Positions 24,716 through 35,823 of a stretch of 38,934 bases of DNA are shown piece by piece (positions within the stretch are counted from its first letter, which is position 1; each line of letters starts with the position of its first letter). Origin of the DNA: CAZABP01 sp964483245 (GTDB lineage: Bacteria > Planctomycetota > UBA1135 > UBA2386); the NCBI GenBank assembly GCA_964483245.1, contig CAZABP010000045.1:1-38934 (forward strand). The letters run 5' to 3'. Below the pieces are notes generated by a model. That model saw only the letters and a program-made list of their open reading frames with translations. It had not been told where the DNA came from and did no database searches. The translations under genes were made by a program, and so were the position numbers.

Positions 24716-26092
24716 CTACTTCGCGCCGAGCACCAGTGTCGCGCCGTTCGACATCACGAAGCCACCCTGGTTGGCGGCCGCATCGAGCGCGAGCCCCTGT
24801 GCGTGCAGGTTGAGCCCGACCCAGGTCAGGTCGTTCGGCAGCGTCGCCGACAGCGTCGCGGTGCCCTGCGTGACGGCCATCGGAAACGCCAGCAGCGGCT
24901 CGACGCGCAGGAAGCAGCCGGGCGCGAGCAGGAACGCGAGGTCGAGCGGCAGCGGGATCGCGCCCCAGCTCGTGTTCGACGCGCCGACCCAGCAGGTTGC
25001 ACTCGTGACCGCCGGCAGGTTGTCCATGCTCAGCGTCAGTCCGCTCGCGATGTACGGATCGTTGCCGGCGAACACCGGCGTGCCGACGCTGCCCTGGCAG
25101 CCGCTGCCGAATGGCGTGAACGTGCCGGGGTTGAGCGGAGTCAGGTGCCAGATCGCGTCGGTCGGCGCCGCGCGGTTGTTGTTGGGTGCACCACCGACGG
25201 CGATGACCGCACGGTGCGTCGGGTCGTAGACCGCCGATCCGAACGAGACGGTCGGACCGCCGCTCGCCAGCCGTTGCACCCAGTCGGTGCCGTCGAACTC
25301 CCAGGTCGACGGCTGCACCGTCCCGCTCACGCCGCCGTGCAACACGATGCGGCCACGCGATGCGTCGTAGGCGGACGCGGCGAAGTTGCGGTGTCCCGGC
25401 AGCGTGGCTGGAGCCAGCGGCACCCAGACCGTGCCGAGCCAACGCCAGGTGTCGTTGTAGTTGGTGCCCGGCGTGCCGCCGCCGTGCACGACGATCGAGA
25501 CGCCGTCCGCAACCATCAGATGCCCGAAACGCTTGGGCGCCATGACGGCAGGCGTCAGCTGCGTCCAGTTCGTGCCGTCCCAGGACCACATGTCATCCCA
25601 GGCACCGGGTCCGTTGGTGGTGTGCCGGCGGTAGTCGTGGCCGCCGAACATGACGACCTTGCCGCTGTGCCGGTCGAACGCCATGCCGGCCCAGTCGCGC
25701 GGCGGGGGTGAAGTCGCCGGGGACATCTGGATCCAATTCGTGCCGTCCCATTCCCAGGTGTCCGGCAGGTAGATGCTGTTGTTCCAGCCGGAGAACAGCA
25801 CGACGCGCCTGCGCAGCGGATCCCACGCCATCGCGTGGCCGGTGCGGACGGATGGCTTTGCCGTTGGGGTGAGCTGCTTCCACTGGCTGCCGTTCCACAG
25901 CCAGGTGTCGTTCAGGTAGGCGCCGGCTTCGCCGCCGAACAGCAGCGCGCCGGCGTCGGTCCAGACCATGGCGTGGTTCGAGCGCGCGTTCGGAAACGTC
26001 GACGGGGATTGCTTGGTCCATTGGACCTGGGCGGGGGCGAGGGCCGCCAAGGCACACGTGACGACGGGAAGGAGCTTCATCGGGGTGATCAT
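24716..26092 (-). CDS. Exported Kelch-like beta-propeller protein with six repeats
   Basis: 458 residues from ATG 26092 (a second ATG at 26080 gives MKLLPVVTCALAALAPAQ, an equally good signal peptide start). About six Kelch-type repeats follow: RSNHAMVWTDAGALLFGG, RTGHAMAWDPLRRRVVLFSG, RDWAGMAFDRHSGKVVMFGG, RFGHLMVADGVSIVVHGG, RNFAASAYDASRGRIVLHGG and SFGSAVYDPTHRAVIAVGG, a number that suits one propeller. From FGSGCQGSVG the last roughly 131 residues are the shared C-terminal module. The gene lies upstream of the 12-repeat Kelch gene by 125 bp on the same strand. Likely an extracytoplasmic binding protein. Function unknown. Confidence 0.9.
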   Translation of the reverse strand: MITPMKLLPVVTCALAALAPAQVQWTKQSPSTFPNARSNHAMVWTDAGALLFGGEAGAYLNDTWLWNGSQWKQLTPTAKPSVRTGHAMAWDPLRRRVVLFSGWNNSIYLPDTWEWDGTNWIQMSPATSPPPRDWAGMAFDRHSGKVVMFGGHDYRRHTTNGPGAWDDMWSWDGTNWTQLTPAVMAPKRFGHLMVADGVSIVVHGGGTPGTNYNDTWRWLGTVWVPLAPATLPGHRNFAASAYDASRGRIVLHGGVSGTVQPSTWEFDGTDWVQRLASGGPTVSFGSAVYDPTHRAVIAVGGAPNNNRAAPTDAIWHLTPLNPGTFTPFGSGCQGSVGTPVFAGNDPYIASGLTLSMDNLPAVTSATCWVGASNTSWGAIPLPLDLAFLLAPGCFLRVEPLLAFPMAVTQGTATLSATLPNDLTWVGLNLHAQGLALDAAANQGGFVMSNGATLVLGAK

Positions 26093-26302
26093 GGGATACG
26101 GAAAGAGAAGAGAGGCCCCCCTTGGCACGTGCGCGATGTGCGGGGACAGCGGGTTGGAACCGATGCGGCTCGGATCCGCGCAGGTCATGCGCGGCGCCGG
26201 TGCGAGGGGATCGCGCAGCAGGCCCCACGAGGCGAGTGCCGTCGGGCTTTGCGCGAGCCGGCCCGGGCTATGCTCGCGCGCCCGTCGACCAGGGACGCCA
26301 GC

Positions 26303-28719
<2,417 letters not shown>

Positions 28720-28825
28720 GCGAAAAGAGGCGAGAACGCTAGCGAAGCGTTGCAGCGCTCGCAAGGCTGGATGCGGCGCTCGTGTTGACGCTCTCGCGGA
28801 CCGTCGGCATGATCCCCGCCCCCAC

Positions 28826-28903
28826 GGTGGTCATAGCTCAGTCGGTTAGAGCGCCAGATTGTGGATCTGGAGGTCGCCGGTTCAAGTCCGGTTGGCCACC
28901 CCA
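28826..28903 (+). tRNA. tRNA-His (anticodon GTG)
   Basis: Cloverleaf with acceptor GTGGTCA/TGGCCAC, anticodon stem CCAGA/TCTGG around loop TTGTGGA (anticodon GTG), and T arm CCGGTTCAAGTCCGG. A G at position -1 (28826) faces C73, the identity element of tRNA-His. CCA is encoded (28901-28903). The 105-bp repeat begins at its last bases. Confidence 0.97.
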
Positions 28904-29212
28904 TCACGTCACGCCGCTTGCGTTCCGCAAGCGTCGCGCCGTGATGATGCTTGCTGTGGGCCCCCAAGAGCGTGGCGTGCGTGGGTGGGCCATCCGTATC
29001 GGGGCCCATCACGTCACGCCGCTTGCGTTCCGCAAGCGTCGCGCCGTGATGATGCTTGCNNNNNNNNNNNNNNNNNNNNNNNNNNNNNNNNNNNNNNNNN
29101 NNNNNNNNNNNNNNNNNNNNNNNNNNNNNNNNNNNNNNNNNNNNNNNNNNNNNNNNNNNTGTGGGCCCCCAAGAGCGTTGCATGCGTGGGTGTGCCATCC
29201 GTGTGCGGGCCC
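28902..29212. repeat. Tandem 105-bp hairpin repeat next to tRNA-His
   Basis: Unit 1 starts at 28902 and unit 2 at 29007, so the period is exactly 105 bp. Bases 28903-28945 form a hairpin: perfect 8-bp stem cgcttgcg/cgcaagcg around ttc, with outer arms atcacg/cgtgat. The 100-N gap begins where unit 2 should read tgtgggc, and sequence resumes at that same phase after it. The last copy (29160-29212) is diverged. Copy number is therefore unknown. The period is a multiple of three, so spurious frames run through both strands. I see no protein-coding gene in 28720-29269. Confidence 0.85.
29060..29159. other. Assembly gap (100 N) inside the tandem repeat
   Basis: A round 100-N scaffold gap, most likely an unresolved run of the 105-bp repeat, since flanking sequence resumes at the same repeat phase. 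Confidence 0.9.
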
Positions 29213-29269
29213 GCCTCGCGTTTCCGTCGTGATTCCACGACGCACGCACGAAGCACGTGCTGACGCGTG

Positions 29270-29869
29270 ATGGATCCTGATTCAGATCTCGGACCCTCCG
29301 GTCCGTCACCGGCCGGTTCCTACGAGCATCTGGGCCCGGAGTCCGAACCGGACCCTCGGTCGGAACCACCGCCCGACGCGGACACACCGCCCGCCGCCGA
29401 GCGCCTCGAGCCGCGCGTCATCGTGCTGTGGACGCTCGGCGCGCTGATCCAGACGGTCGTGATCGGCGGGATCCTGTGGGCCATCGTGCAGGGCTACGTC
29501 GCGCCGCGCCACGCGGCCTGGACCGACCGCGCCTGGATCGTTGCCGCCACCGCAACCGGCCTGCTTCTCGTCTGGACGCTCGTCGGTCCCGCCTGGTCGT
29601 GGGCGAAGTGGCGCTTCTGGCTCGGCCCTCCGCTGTTGATCACGCGCCACGGCGTGTTCTTCGAAGAGGAGAAGGCGATCCCGATCTCGCGGATGCAGCA
29701 TGTCGATCTGACGCGCGGACCGGTCGAGCGGCTGTTCGGGCTCGCGACGCTGGTCGTGCACACGGCCGGGACCGAAGGCGCGGTCCTGCGCCTGCCGGGT
29801 CTCGGCTACGCGCGCGCCTGCGCGCTGCGCGACCGGATCCTGCGCGCGCGGGGCGAGGATGTCGTCTGA
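29270..29869 (+). CDS. Membrane protein with bacterial PH domain, YdbS-like
   Basis: 199 residues from ATG 29270 (a GTG one codon earlier is possible). A proline/acidic cytoplasmic head (about 1-48) precedes two transmembrane helices (about 50-75 and 85-108). One bPH2 domain follows (about 118-195): LLITRHGVFFEEEKAIPISRMQHVDLTRGPVERLFGLATLVVHTAG. It overlaps the next gene by 11 bp. YdbS/YdbT pairs are found together in many bacteria, and in Bacillus they have been linked to resistance to certain antimicrobial peptides. Here the role is inferred from pairing and domain type only. Confidence 0.88.
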   Translation: MDPDSDLGPSGPSPAGSYEHLGPESEPDPRSEPPPDADTPPAAERLEPRVIVLWTLGALIQTVVIGGILWAIVQGYVAPRHAAWTDRAWIVAATATGLLLVWTLVGPAWSWAKWRFWLGPPLLITRHGVFFEEEKAIPISRMQHVDLTRGPVERLFGLATLVVHTAGTEGAVLRLPGLGYARACALRDRILRARGEDVV

Positions 29870-31319
29870 AACCGTGCTCGCCGCCGGGCACCTGCACCCC
29901 GGCATGCTGTTCCTGCGCGCGCTCGATTCGCTGCGGCAGACGCTGCTGCTGGTCGCGATCAGCTACATCACCGAACAACGTCTGTTCCTGGTCATGGCGC
30001 TGGTGCTGTTCCTGCTCGGGATGCTGCACGCGCTGGCGCGGTACCTGACGTTCGCGTACCGCCTGACGACCGAGGAGCTGATCACCACCGAGGGGATCCT
30101 GCACCGGCAGGAGCGGCGCATCCCGCTGAACCGGATCCAGGACCTCAGCTTCGAGTCGACGATCCTGCGTCGTCTGTTCGGCCTCGTCGTCGCGGCCGTC
30201 GAGACCGCCTCCGGGCAAGGCAGCGAAGCACGCCTCGATTCGCTGAGCCGGCGGGATGCGGAGCGGCTGCGCGCGGCACTGCTGCAGGCCCGCGGGGTTG
30301 CGCAGACACCGGCGGCGGCGTCGGCCGAGCGGTTGCTGTTCCAGTCCAGCACCGGCGAACTCTCGCTGCTCGGGCTGACCAGCAACCGGGTCGGTGCGAT
30401 CCTGCTCGGCCTGCTCGGTCTGTTCGAGCTGGCGGACCAGCTCGGGCTGCTCGGGCTCGGGGTGGGGCCGTTCGGACGCCTGCTCGACCAGGTGCTGGCG
30501 CTGCACTGGTCGCTGGGCCTGCTGGCCGGCTTCGCGCTGCTGCTCGCGGCGCTGCTGGCCGGGTGGGTGCTGTCGATCGTCAGCAGCCTGGTGCTGTTCC
30601 ACGACTTCAGGCTCAGCCTGCGTGACGAGATCCTGCTGCGCCGCCACGGCCTGCTGACGACGCGCGCGCAGGCGCTGCCGCGGCGCAAGATCCAACGCGT
30701 CTCGATCGAGCAGAGCTGGCTGCGCCGATTGCTCGGGGTGGCCAGCATGCGCGCCGATTCCGCCGGATCCGGGATGGCGCCGGGGGAGGCGGCGTCGGCC
30801 GGGCGCGACATCGTCGTGCCGCTGTGCCAGCGTGGATTCGCGGCCTGGCTCGTGCCGGAGCTGTTGCCCGGCGCTCGCCTCGGTGCGCAGGTCTGGCGCC
30901 GCGTGTCCGGACTCGTGATCCCGCGCGTCGGCGCGAAGGGGGTCCTGTGGTCGATCCCGCTCGTGCTGCTCGGCTGGCCCTGGCTCGGGCGCATTGCGAT
31001 CGGGGCGCTGGTGCTGATCCCGATCGCGTTCGCGATGGGGCTCGGGCTCTACGACAACCTCGCGTACGCGCGTGACGAACGGCACGTGTTGATGCGCTTT
31101 GGGATCTTCGGACGCTATGTCGCGGTGCTGCCGCTGCGCAAGGTGCAGGGCGTCGTGCTGCGCGCCGGACCGCTCGAGCGTCTGCTCGGTCTCGCCAGCG
31201 TGACCGTTTACGTCGCGGGCGGATCCCCGACGCGGCTCAGCGATCTGCCGCGCCGGGAGGCGGAGCAGCTGCAGCGCGAGCTCGCGCGCGACGCGGCGGC
31301 CGAGCGGTTCCAGTGGTGA
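29859..31319 (+). CDS. Membrane protein with three bacterial PH domains, YdbT-like
   Basis: 486 residues. Paired transmembrane helices alternate with three bPH2 domains. Domain 1 is around 60-145 (YRLTTEELITTEGILHRQER with IPLNRIQDLSFE), domain 2 around 250-310 (LRDEILLRRHGLLTTRAQAL with LPRRKIQRVSIEQSWLRRLLG), and domain 3 around 400-460 (HVLMRFGIFGRYVAVLPLRK with VQGVVLRAGPLERLLGLAS). This matches YdbT, the partner of YdbS. The start overlaps the ydbS-like stop, so the two are very likely made together. The 3' end is convergent with a small coiled-coil gene, 10 bp away. Confidence 0.9.
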   Translation: MSSETVLAAGHLHPGMLFLRALDSLRQTLLLVAISYITEQRLFLVMALVLFLLGMLHALARYLTFAYRLTTEELITTEGILHRQERRIPLNRIQDLSFESTILRRLFGLVVAAVETASGQGSEARLDSLSRRDAERLRAALLQARGVAQTPAAASAERLLFQSSTGELSLLGLTSNRVGAILLGLLGLFELADQLGLLGLGVGPFGRLLDQVLALHWSLGLLAGFALLLAALLAGWVLSIVSSLVLFHDFRLSLRDEILLRRHGLLTTRAQALPRRKIQRVSIEQSWLRRLLGVASMRADSAGSGMAPGEAASAGRDIVVPLCQRGFAAWLVPELLPGARLGAQVWRRVSGLVIPRVGAKGVLWSIPLVLLGWPWLGRIAIGALVLIPIAFAMGLGLYDNLAYARDERHVLMRFGIFGRYVAVLPLRKVQGVVLRAGPLERLLGLASVTVYVAGGSPTRLSDLPRREAEQLQRELARDAAAERFQW

Positions 31320-31329
31320 GCGCCGCAGT

Positions 31330-31629
31330 TCACCAACGGCCGTGCGAGAACGCGTCGTGGATCGCACGCTCGGTCGCTTCGATCCGTTCCTCGAGGTCGG
31401 TTGCGTCCGCCGCATCGCGGCCCGGTTCGCGGTCCGTCAGCCGCTGCAGCTCGCGACGCGACTCCTCGTAGCGCTCCCGCAGCGCGGCGAGCCGGGCGTA
31501 GTAGGCCTCGCGCTCGGCGATGTCGACGCGGCGCGCGCGCGCGTCCAGCTCCGCGAGCAGCACATCCATCTCGTGCAGGCGCTCGCGTTGGCGCTCGCTC
31601 CAGTCGTGGCTCGGCGACGGCTCGCGCAC
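31330..31629 (-). CDS. Small charged coiled-coil protein, unknown function
   Basis: 99 residues with a GTG start at 31629, eight bases after the stop of the ferritin-like gene. Almost entirely helical and charged (ERQRERLHEMDVLLAELDAR and ELQRLTDREPGRDAADATDL), with heptad-like spacing. No signal peptide, cysteine or membrane segment. I do not recognise the family. The tight spacing suggests co-translation with the ferritin-like protein. Confidence 0.65.
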   Translation of the reverse strand: MREPSPSHDWSERQRERLHEMDVLLAELDARARRVDIAEREAYYARLAALRERYEESRRELQRLTDREPGRDAADATDLEERIEATERAIHDAFSHGRW

Positions 31630-31637
31630 CGGGAGGA

Positions 31638-32117
31638 TCAGACGTGGTCGAACAGCTCGAGCGCGTCGAGGTGCAGCGCGCAGCGCGGGATCAGGACCCC
31701 GTGCAGGTAGTCGCGCACCTCCTCGGTCAGGCGGCGCTCGCGGTTGGCGCAGCGGCGGTAGTGCAGCAGCGTCGCGAACTCCCCTTCCCGCAGGGCCGAG
31801 ATCGCCGAGCGCGGCGACGTGCGCACGCTGCCGCCGCCGGTGTGGCGGAGCAGCGTCGGCCCGGCGAAGCGACCAGCCGCGTCGTTCGCCGACGCGGCCT
31901 GCCCGCCGTTCTCGACCAGATACGTGCGGAAGAACCGCGCCGCCTCGGCGTGGTGCGCCGCGATGTCCTCGAGGATCCGCGTGCGGCCGCGCCCGTCGAG
32001 CAACCCGACCGCCAGCCAGTAGCTGTCGACCGCGGAGATCTCGCGGCGCAGGAAGTCGTTCAGCATCCGCTCGAGCGGGCTGACGCCGATGAGGCGCACT
32101 CCACTGGCCGTGGTCAT
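31638..32117 (-). CDS. Ferritin-like four-helix protein (DUF2383/PA2169-like)
   Basis: 159 residues, probably four helices. Candidate metal-binding acidic and histidine positions are REISAVDSYW (about 25-34), ILEDIAAHHAEAARFF (about 48-63) and ALREGEFATLLHYRR (about 108-122). This spacing resembles the ferritin-like PA2169/DUF2383 family, whose function is poorly known (often stress related). The typical ExxH ligand pairs are only partly obvious, so metal binding is not assured. It forms a short operon with the downstream coiled-coil gene. Confidence 0.7.
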   Translation of the reverse strand: MTTASGVRLIGVSPLERMLNDFLRREISAVDSYWLAVGLLDGRGRTRILEDIAAHHAEAARFFRTYLVENGGQAASANDAAGRFAGPTLLRHTGGGSVRTSPRSAISALREGEFATLLHYRRCANRERRLTEEVRDYLHGVLIPRCALHLDALELFDHV

Positions 32118-32298
32118 GACGATGCCGACCTACCGGAGCGCGGTGCCAGTTCCAAGAGATTCATCGCTGGTTCGCAGGTTGCAGGATCTGCACGCGCGCG
32201 GACGGATGCCGCGGCGTGCAGAAGAAAGACCCGACCAGCGGGGGCAGGGACTCCGCTGGCGGGCCACGACGAAAGGCAAACCTCGTGCCGGTAAGTGC

Positions 32299-33576
32299 TC
32301 AGGCCGACGCGTGACGCCACTGCCACGGGCGCGGTTCGGTCGGCACTTCGCGCAGCGCGAGCCACTTCACCAGATCACGGCGGCGGACCAGGCCGAGCAG
32401 TCGTCCGCCCGGCTCGAGGATCGGGATCTGTTCCACGTCCTGCCGCGCGAGTTGATCCAGTGCAGTCCGCGCATCAGCTGACGGCGGCAACGTCACCAGT
32501 TCGGCAGTGGGGGTCATCAGCTCCTCGACTGTCGTCGTGGCCCAGCGCGCGCGCGGCAGCCGGCGCACATCTTCGAAGCAGACCAGCCCGAGGAACCGCC
32601 CGTCCGCCTCGACCGGAAACGCCCGCTGGTCGCTCGCCATCAGGTGGTCGTCCGCCAACTCCTGCACGCGCAGCCGCGGCGGGACGCGCTCCAGCCGCGT
32701 GAACATGAGCTCGCCGACCGTCACCCCTTCGAGCGACTGCTGCAGCAGCAGGCGCTGGTAGCTGGTGCGGGCCGCGTTGTTGAGGAACCAGCCGATCAGG
32801 ATCAGCCACAGCCCGCTGCCGAGCCCGCCGACCAGCAGGTTCCACAGGCCGATCCCCATCAGGATCCACGCGAACAGCTGGCCGCCGCCTGCGGCCCAGC
32901 GCGTCGCCGCGATCAGATCCCCGCTGGTCCACCACAGCAACGACCGCAACACGCGCCCGCCGTCGAGCGGGAAACCGGGCACCAGGTTGAACAGCCCGAG
33001 CAGCACGTTGACCGGACCCAGCCACAACAGCAGCGTCGGCAGCGGGCCGACCGCCGCCATCGCAGCGGCCGGGTCGTCGAGCGCGGAGGCGGACTCGAGC
33101 GCCGGGCCCCCGAGCCAGATGCCGAGCAGCCACGCGACCGCTCCGATCGCACCACTGACCAGGGGGCCGACGATCGCCATCAGGAACTCCGCCTTCGGTG
33201 ACCGCGGTTCCCCTTCCATGTGGGCGACGCCGCCGAACAGGAACAGGGTCACGCGGCGGATCGGGATCCCCTGCAGCCGACCTACCAGCGCGTGCGACAT
33301 CTCGTGCGCCAGGATCGAGGCGAAGAACAGCAGCGCCGCGGCGAGCGCCACGCTCCAGACCAGCAGCGGCGACCATTCTGGGTGCCAGGCGGGAAAAACG
33401 CCGCTCCCGAGGCTGATCATGACCAGCAGGAAGATGATCAGCAGGCTCCAATCGACCTGCACCCGGACCCCGAGCAGCGTCCCGACCGAGAACCCGCCGC
33501 CGCTGGGATAGTGCAACCGGTCCGGTGTGACCGCGCGCGATTCCGGACCGCGTTGCGGAGTCTGGTTCGATGCCAT
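32299..33576 (-). CDS. Site-2-protease family (M50) membrane metalloprotease with two CBS domains
   Basis: 425 residues from ATG 33576. The zinc motif HEMSH (H91-H95, in ASILAHEMSHALVGR) lies in a membrane helix. The second conserved motif NLVPGFPLDGGRVL supplies the Asp ligand. About six helices cover residues 40-285. Two C-terminal CBS domains (about 295-410) include VTVGELMFTRLERVPP and TVEELMTPTAELVTLP. This is the Rv2625c/SpoIVFB-like class, in which CBS domains are thought to bind adenine nucleotides and tune intramembrane proteolysis. Substrate unknown. A longer frame to 33663 has no homology. The spacer 33577-33826 has no recognised gene. Confidence 0.94.
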   Translation of the reverse strand: MASNQTPQRGPESRAVTPDRLHYPSGGGFSVGTLLGVRVQVDWSLLIIFLLVMISLGSGVFPAWHPEWSPLLVWSVALAAALLFFASILAHEMSHALVGRLQGIPIRRVTLFLFGGVAHMEGEPRSPKAEFLMAIVGPLVSGAIGAVAWLLGIWLGGPALESASALDDPAAAMAAVGPLPTLLLWLGPVNVLLGLFNLVPGFPLDGGRVLRSLLWWTSGDLIAATRWAAGGGQLFAWILMGIGLWNLLVGGLGSGLWLILIGWFLNNAARTSYQRLLLQQSLEGVTVGELMFTRLERVPPRLRVQELADDHLMASDQRAFPVEADGRFLGLVCFEDVRRLPRARWATTTVEELMTPTAELVTLPPSADARTALDQLARQDVEQIPILEPGGRLLGLVRRRDLVKWLALREVPTEPRPWQWRHASA

Positions 33577-33826
33577 GGCGGCGTTGGCGCAACCCACATG
33601 CCGCGTGGTGGAGATGCCGGCGCGGGCACGTTCCACGTTTCCACTGAAAAGGCTGCACGCCACCGTTGCAGGGCTTGCAGCAGCGGCGGCGCCGATGCGC
33701 CATCGTGCTGCAGGCCGTGCCGCAGCTCACGTAGCAGCTGGCTCGTCGGGCAGGCCAGCGGAACCGCGCCGCCGCGGGGCTGGCCGGCTCTCGCCGCCGG
33801 CACCCCGCGCGCGACGCGCCAGGTCG

Positions 33827-35581
33827 CTACAGCACCGTGCTCGGCAGCACGTTGGACACTTCGAGCGGCAGCTGCAGGTTGTTCGGGTCGTACGTGACCG
33901 CCTGCCAGTACACCTTGAATCCGACCGGCAGGTGCGCCGGCGGCGTCAGCGTGAGCTTCGCGTAGCCGCGCGCGTCACACGGCAGCGCTGCGATCTGCAG
34001 CAGCTCGTTGAAGTTGTTGCCGATGCCTAGCGACACGACGCCGGGGATCGTGCTCGGCGCGTTCGAGGTCGAGATGAACAGCGCCGCCAGCCAGGCCTTG
34101 TCGCTGTGCACTTCGTAATCGGTCGGGAAGTTGCGCACGGCGAAGATCGGCACCTCGATCTCGCTCGGATGGTTGCCGTTCACGGTCATGTTGACCGGCG
34201 GGCTCGACCCCGCACCGTTCATCGCGATGACCGGCTGCGTCCCGATCGGCGTCAGGTCCGGCGGCACGAACCGCAGCTGCGTCGGACTCACCGGGATGAT
34301 GCTCTGCGCGTCGACACCGCCGATCGTCACCCTCGTGACGCCGTCGAGATCGGTACCGGTCGCCGTGAGCTGGATCGGCGGGTAGGTCCACGCCTTGATC
34401 GTCGTCTGCGACAGGTTGCTGATGACCGGCGGATTCGGGTTGTCGAGACAGCCGCGCGAGTTCTTGAACGCGACGATCGCGTTGATCGATACCGGCGCGA
34501 ACGAGGTCAGTACGCCGCTGCAGCCGCCGAGCCCGGAGCACATGATGTTGCACGGGTTCGAGCTGTTGCAATGCGGCGCGTTCCAGTTGTGGCCGACCTC
34601 GTGTGCGGTCAGGCCGACGCGTGCGGTGAAGTTGGTCGTGAACCGCGACCAGGACAGGCCGTACGCGGAGCCGACGTTGCAGACGACGCCGAGGAACGCG
34701 ACCCCGATCACGCCGGATCCGCGCGGCTTGCCGGTGAACAGGTGCGCCAGGTCGCGCTTGATGCTGCCGTGTGCACTGTTCCACCGGCTGCCGAACTGGT
34801 TCAGCAGGGTCCCCGGATCATTGCTGGTGTACGTCGGCGCCGTCCGCACGACGATCGCCGTGATCCGGTACGTGATCGTGACGTCCCGCTTGTAGATGAC
34901 GTCCATCGCGTTGATGACGCCGGTCACGTCGTTCTGGACGTTCGTCGTCGAGCTGCCGTTGAGCAGGTAGTAGTCGTAGTCGGCATCGCAGGCGATCTCG
35001 GCGATCTTCAACGCCGAGTTCCCGAGCGGGCCCGGATCGCCACCGCCGAGGCCCGGCGCGACGCCGCACTGGTACGGCAGCTTGCGCAGATCCGCGATCC
35101 GGTAGACGACGTGTGTCGTGACCGGCAGCTGCGGGAAGACCTCGGACGCCGGCTGCACGCCGTAGCCCTGGTCGCCGATGCGGACCGTCGCGCGGAGCTG
35201 ATGCTCGATCAGCGTCGCGGCGACGATGCTGTCGGTCGCGCCGATCACATGGCCGCGCAGCGTGACCGCGGCCGGCGCTGCGACCGGGCGGACCGCCGTG
35301 CCGTCATCCACCAGCAGCTGGTAGCCGGCCGCGCGCACGTCGTACGGCGTGAGCTGCAGCTCGTGTGGACGGCCGTCGAGCAGGATCTGCACGCGCAGTG
35401 GTTCTGCTGCCGTGCGCGGGAGCGTCAGCTCCTGCATCGTGCCGGCCTGCAGGTCCAGCGCTTGCAACAGGTTCGGTGGCGCGGGGACCGGCGTGCCGCC
35501 GATCTGCGCGAACAGGGAGGTCGTGAACAGGAGCGTCGCGATGCATGCGGACGCCCGCCACGGAAGGCTGGTGGTTTGCAT
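33827..35581 (-). CDS. Exported metzincin zinc metalloprotease with IPT-like and C-terminal module
   Basis: 584 residues. Signal peptide about 1-25 (ASACIATLLFTTSLFAQ). A propeptide-like region spans about 30-190. The catalytic domain has HEVGHNWNAPH (H327, E328, H331, H337), the extended HExxHxxxxxH site, and a Met-turn NIMCSG (M347), as in reprolysin/M12B-type metzincins. An IPT/TIG-like domain (about 385-470, PPVISNLSQ with VTIGGVDAQSIIPVSPTQLRF) follows. The last roughly 114 residues are the C-terminal module shared with other exported proteins. Likely a secreted protease for extracellular protein. The gene is divergent from pckA; 35582-35823 is the shared upstream region. Confidence 0.92.
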   Translation of the reverse strand: MQTTSLPWRASACIATLLFTTSLFAQIGGTPVPAPPNLLQALDLQAGTMQELTLPRTAAEPLRVQILLDGRPHELQLTPYDVRAAGYQLLVDDGTAVRPVAAPAAVTLRGHVIGATDSIVAATLIEHQLRATVRIGDQGYGVQPASEVFPQLPVTTHVVYRIADLRKLPYQCGVAPGLGGGDPGPLGNSALKIAEIACDADYDYYLLNGSSTTNVQNDVTGVINAMDVIYKRDVTITYRITAIVVRTAPTYTSNDPGTLLNQFGSRWNSAHGSIKRDLAHLFTGKPRGSGVIGVAFLGVVCNVGSAYGLSWSRFTTNFTARVGLTAHEVGHNWNAPHCNSSNPCNIMCSGLGGCSGVLTSFAPVSINAIVAFKNSRGCLDNPNPPVISNLSQTTIKAWTYPPIQLTATGTDLDGVTRVTIGGVDAQSIIPVSPTQLRFVPPDLTPIGTQPVIAMNGAGSSPPVNMTVNGNHPSEIEVPIFAVRNFPTDYEVHSDKAWLAALFISTSNAPSTIPGVVSLGIGNNFNELLQIAALPCDARGYAKLTLTPPAHLPVGFKVYWQAVTYDPNNLQLPLEVSNVLPSTVL

Positions 35582-35823
35582 GAACAGTCAGGGGATCGGT
35601 TGCGTAGCGGGGAAGCGATCCAGCCGTTGCACCGCACCCACCGCGGCGGCGGCACGGTGCGACCCGATCGCGCAACGCCGCGCGCGCGGCGCCGAGAGGA
35701 GGGCGCACGATAGCACGTGCCCGCGCGATGGGGGGATGCGGCGCAGGCCCGTCCGGGTGGTAGCCTTGCTGCGGTCCTGAGCGCTCTCTACAACCTCGCC
35801 CCTTTCGCCCGTCCGACGCACGC

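Noticed and set aside
28736..28752. Inverted repeat aacgct/agcgtt between the two divergent tRNAs
   Set aside because: Only a 6-bp stem with no run of T on either side; too weak to call a terminator or operator.
28862..29270. 105-bp array as a CRISPR
   Set aside because: The whole 105-bp unit repeats without unique spacers, there is no 24-40 bp direct repeat separated by variable sequence, and no cas genes are present.
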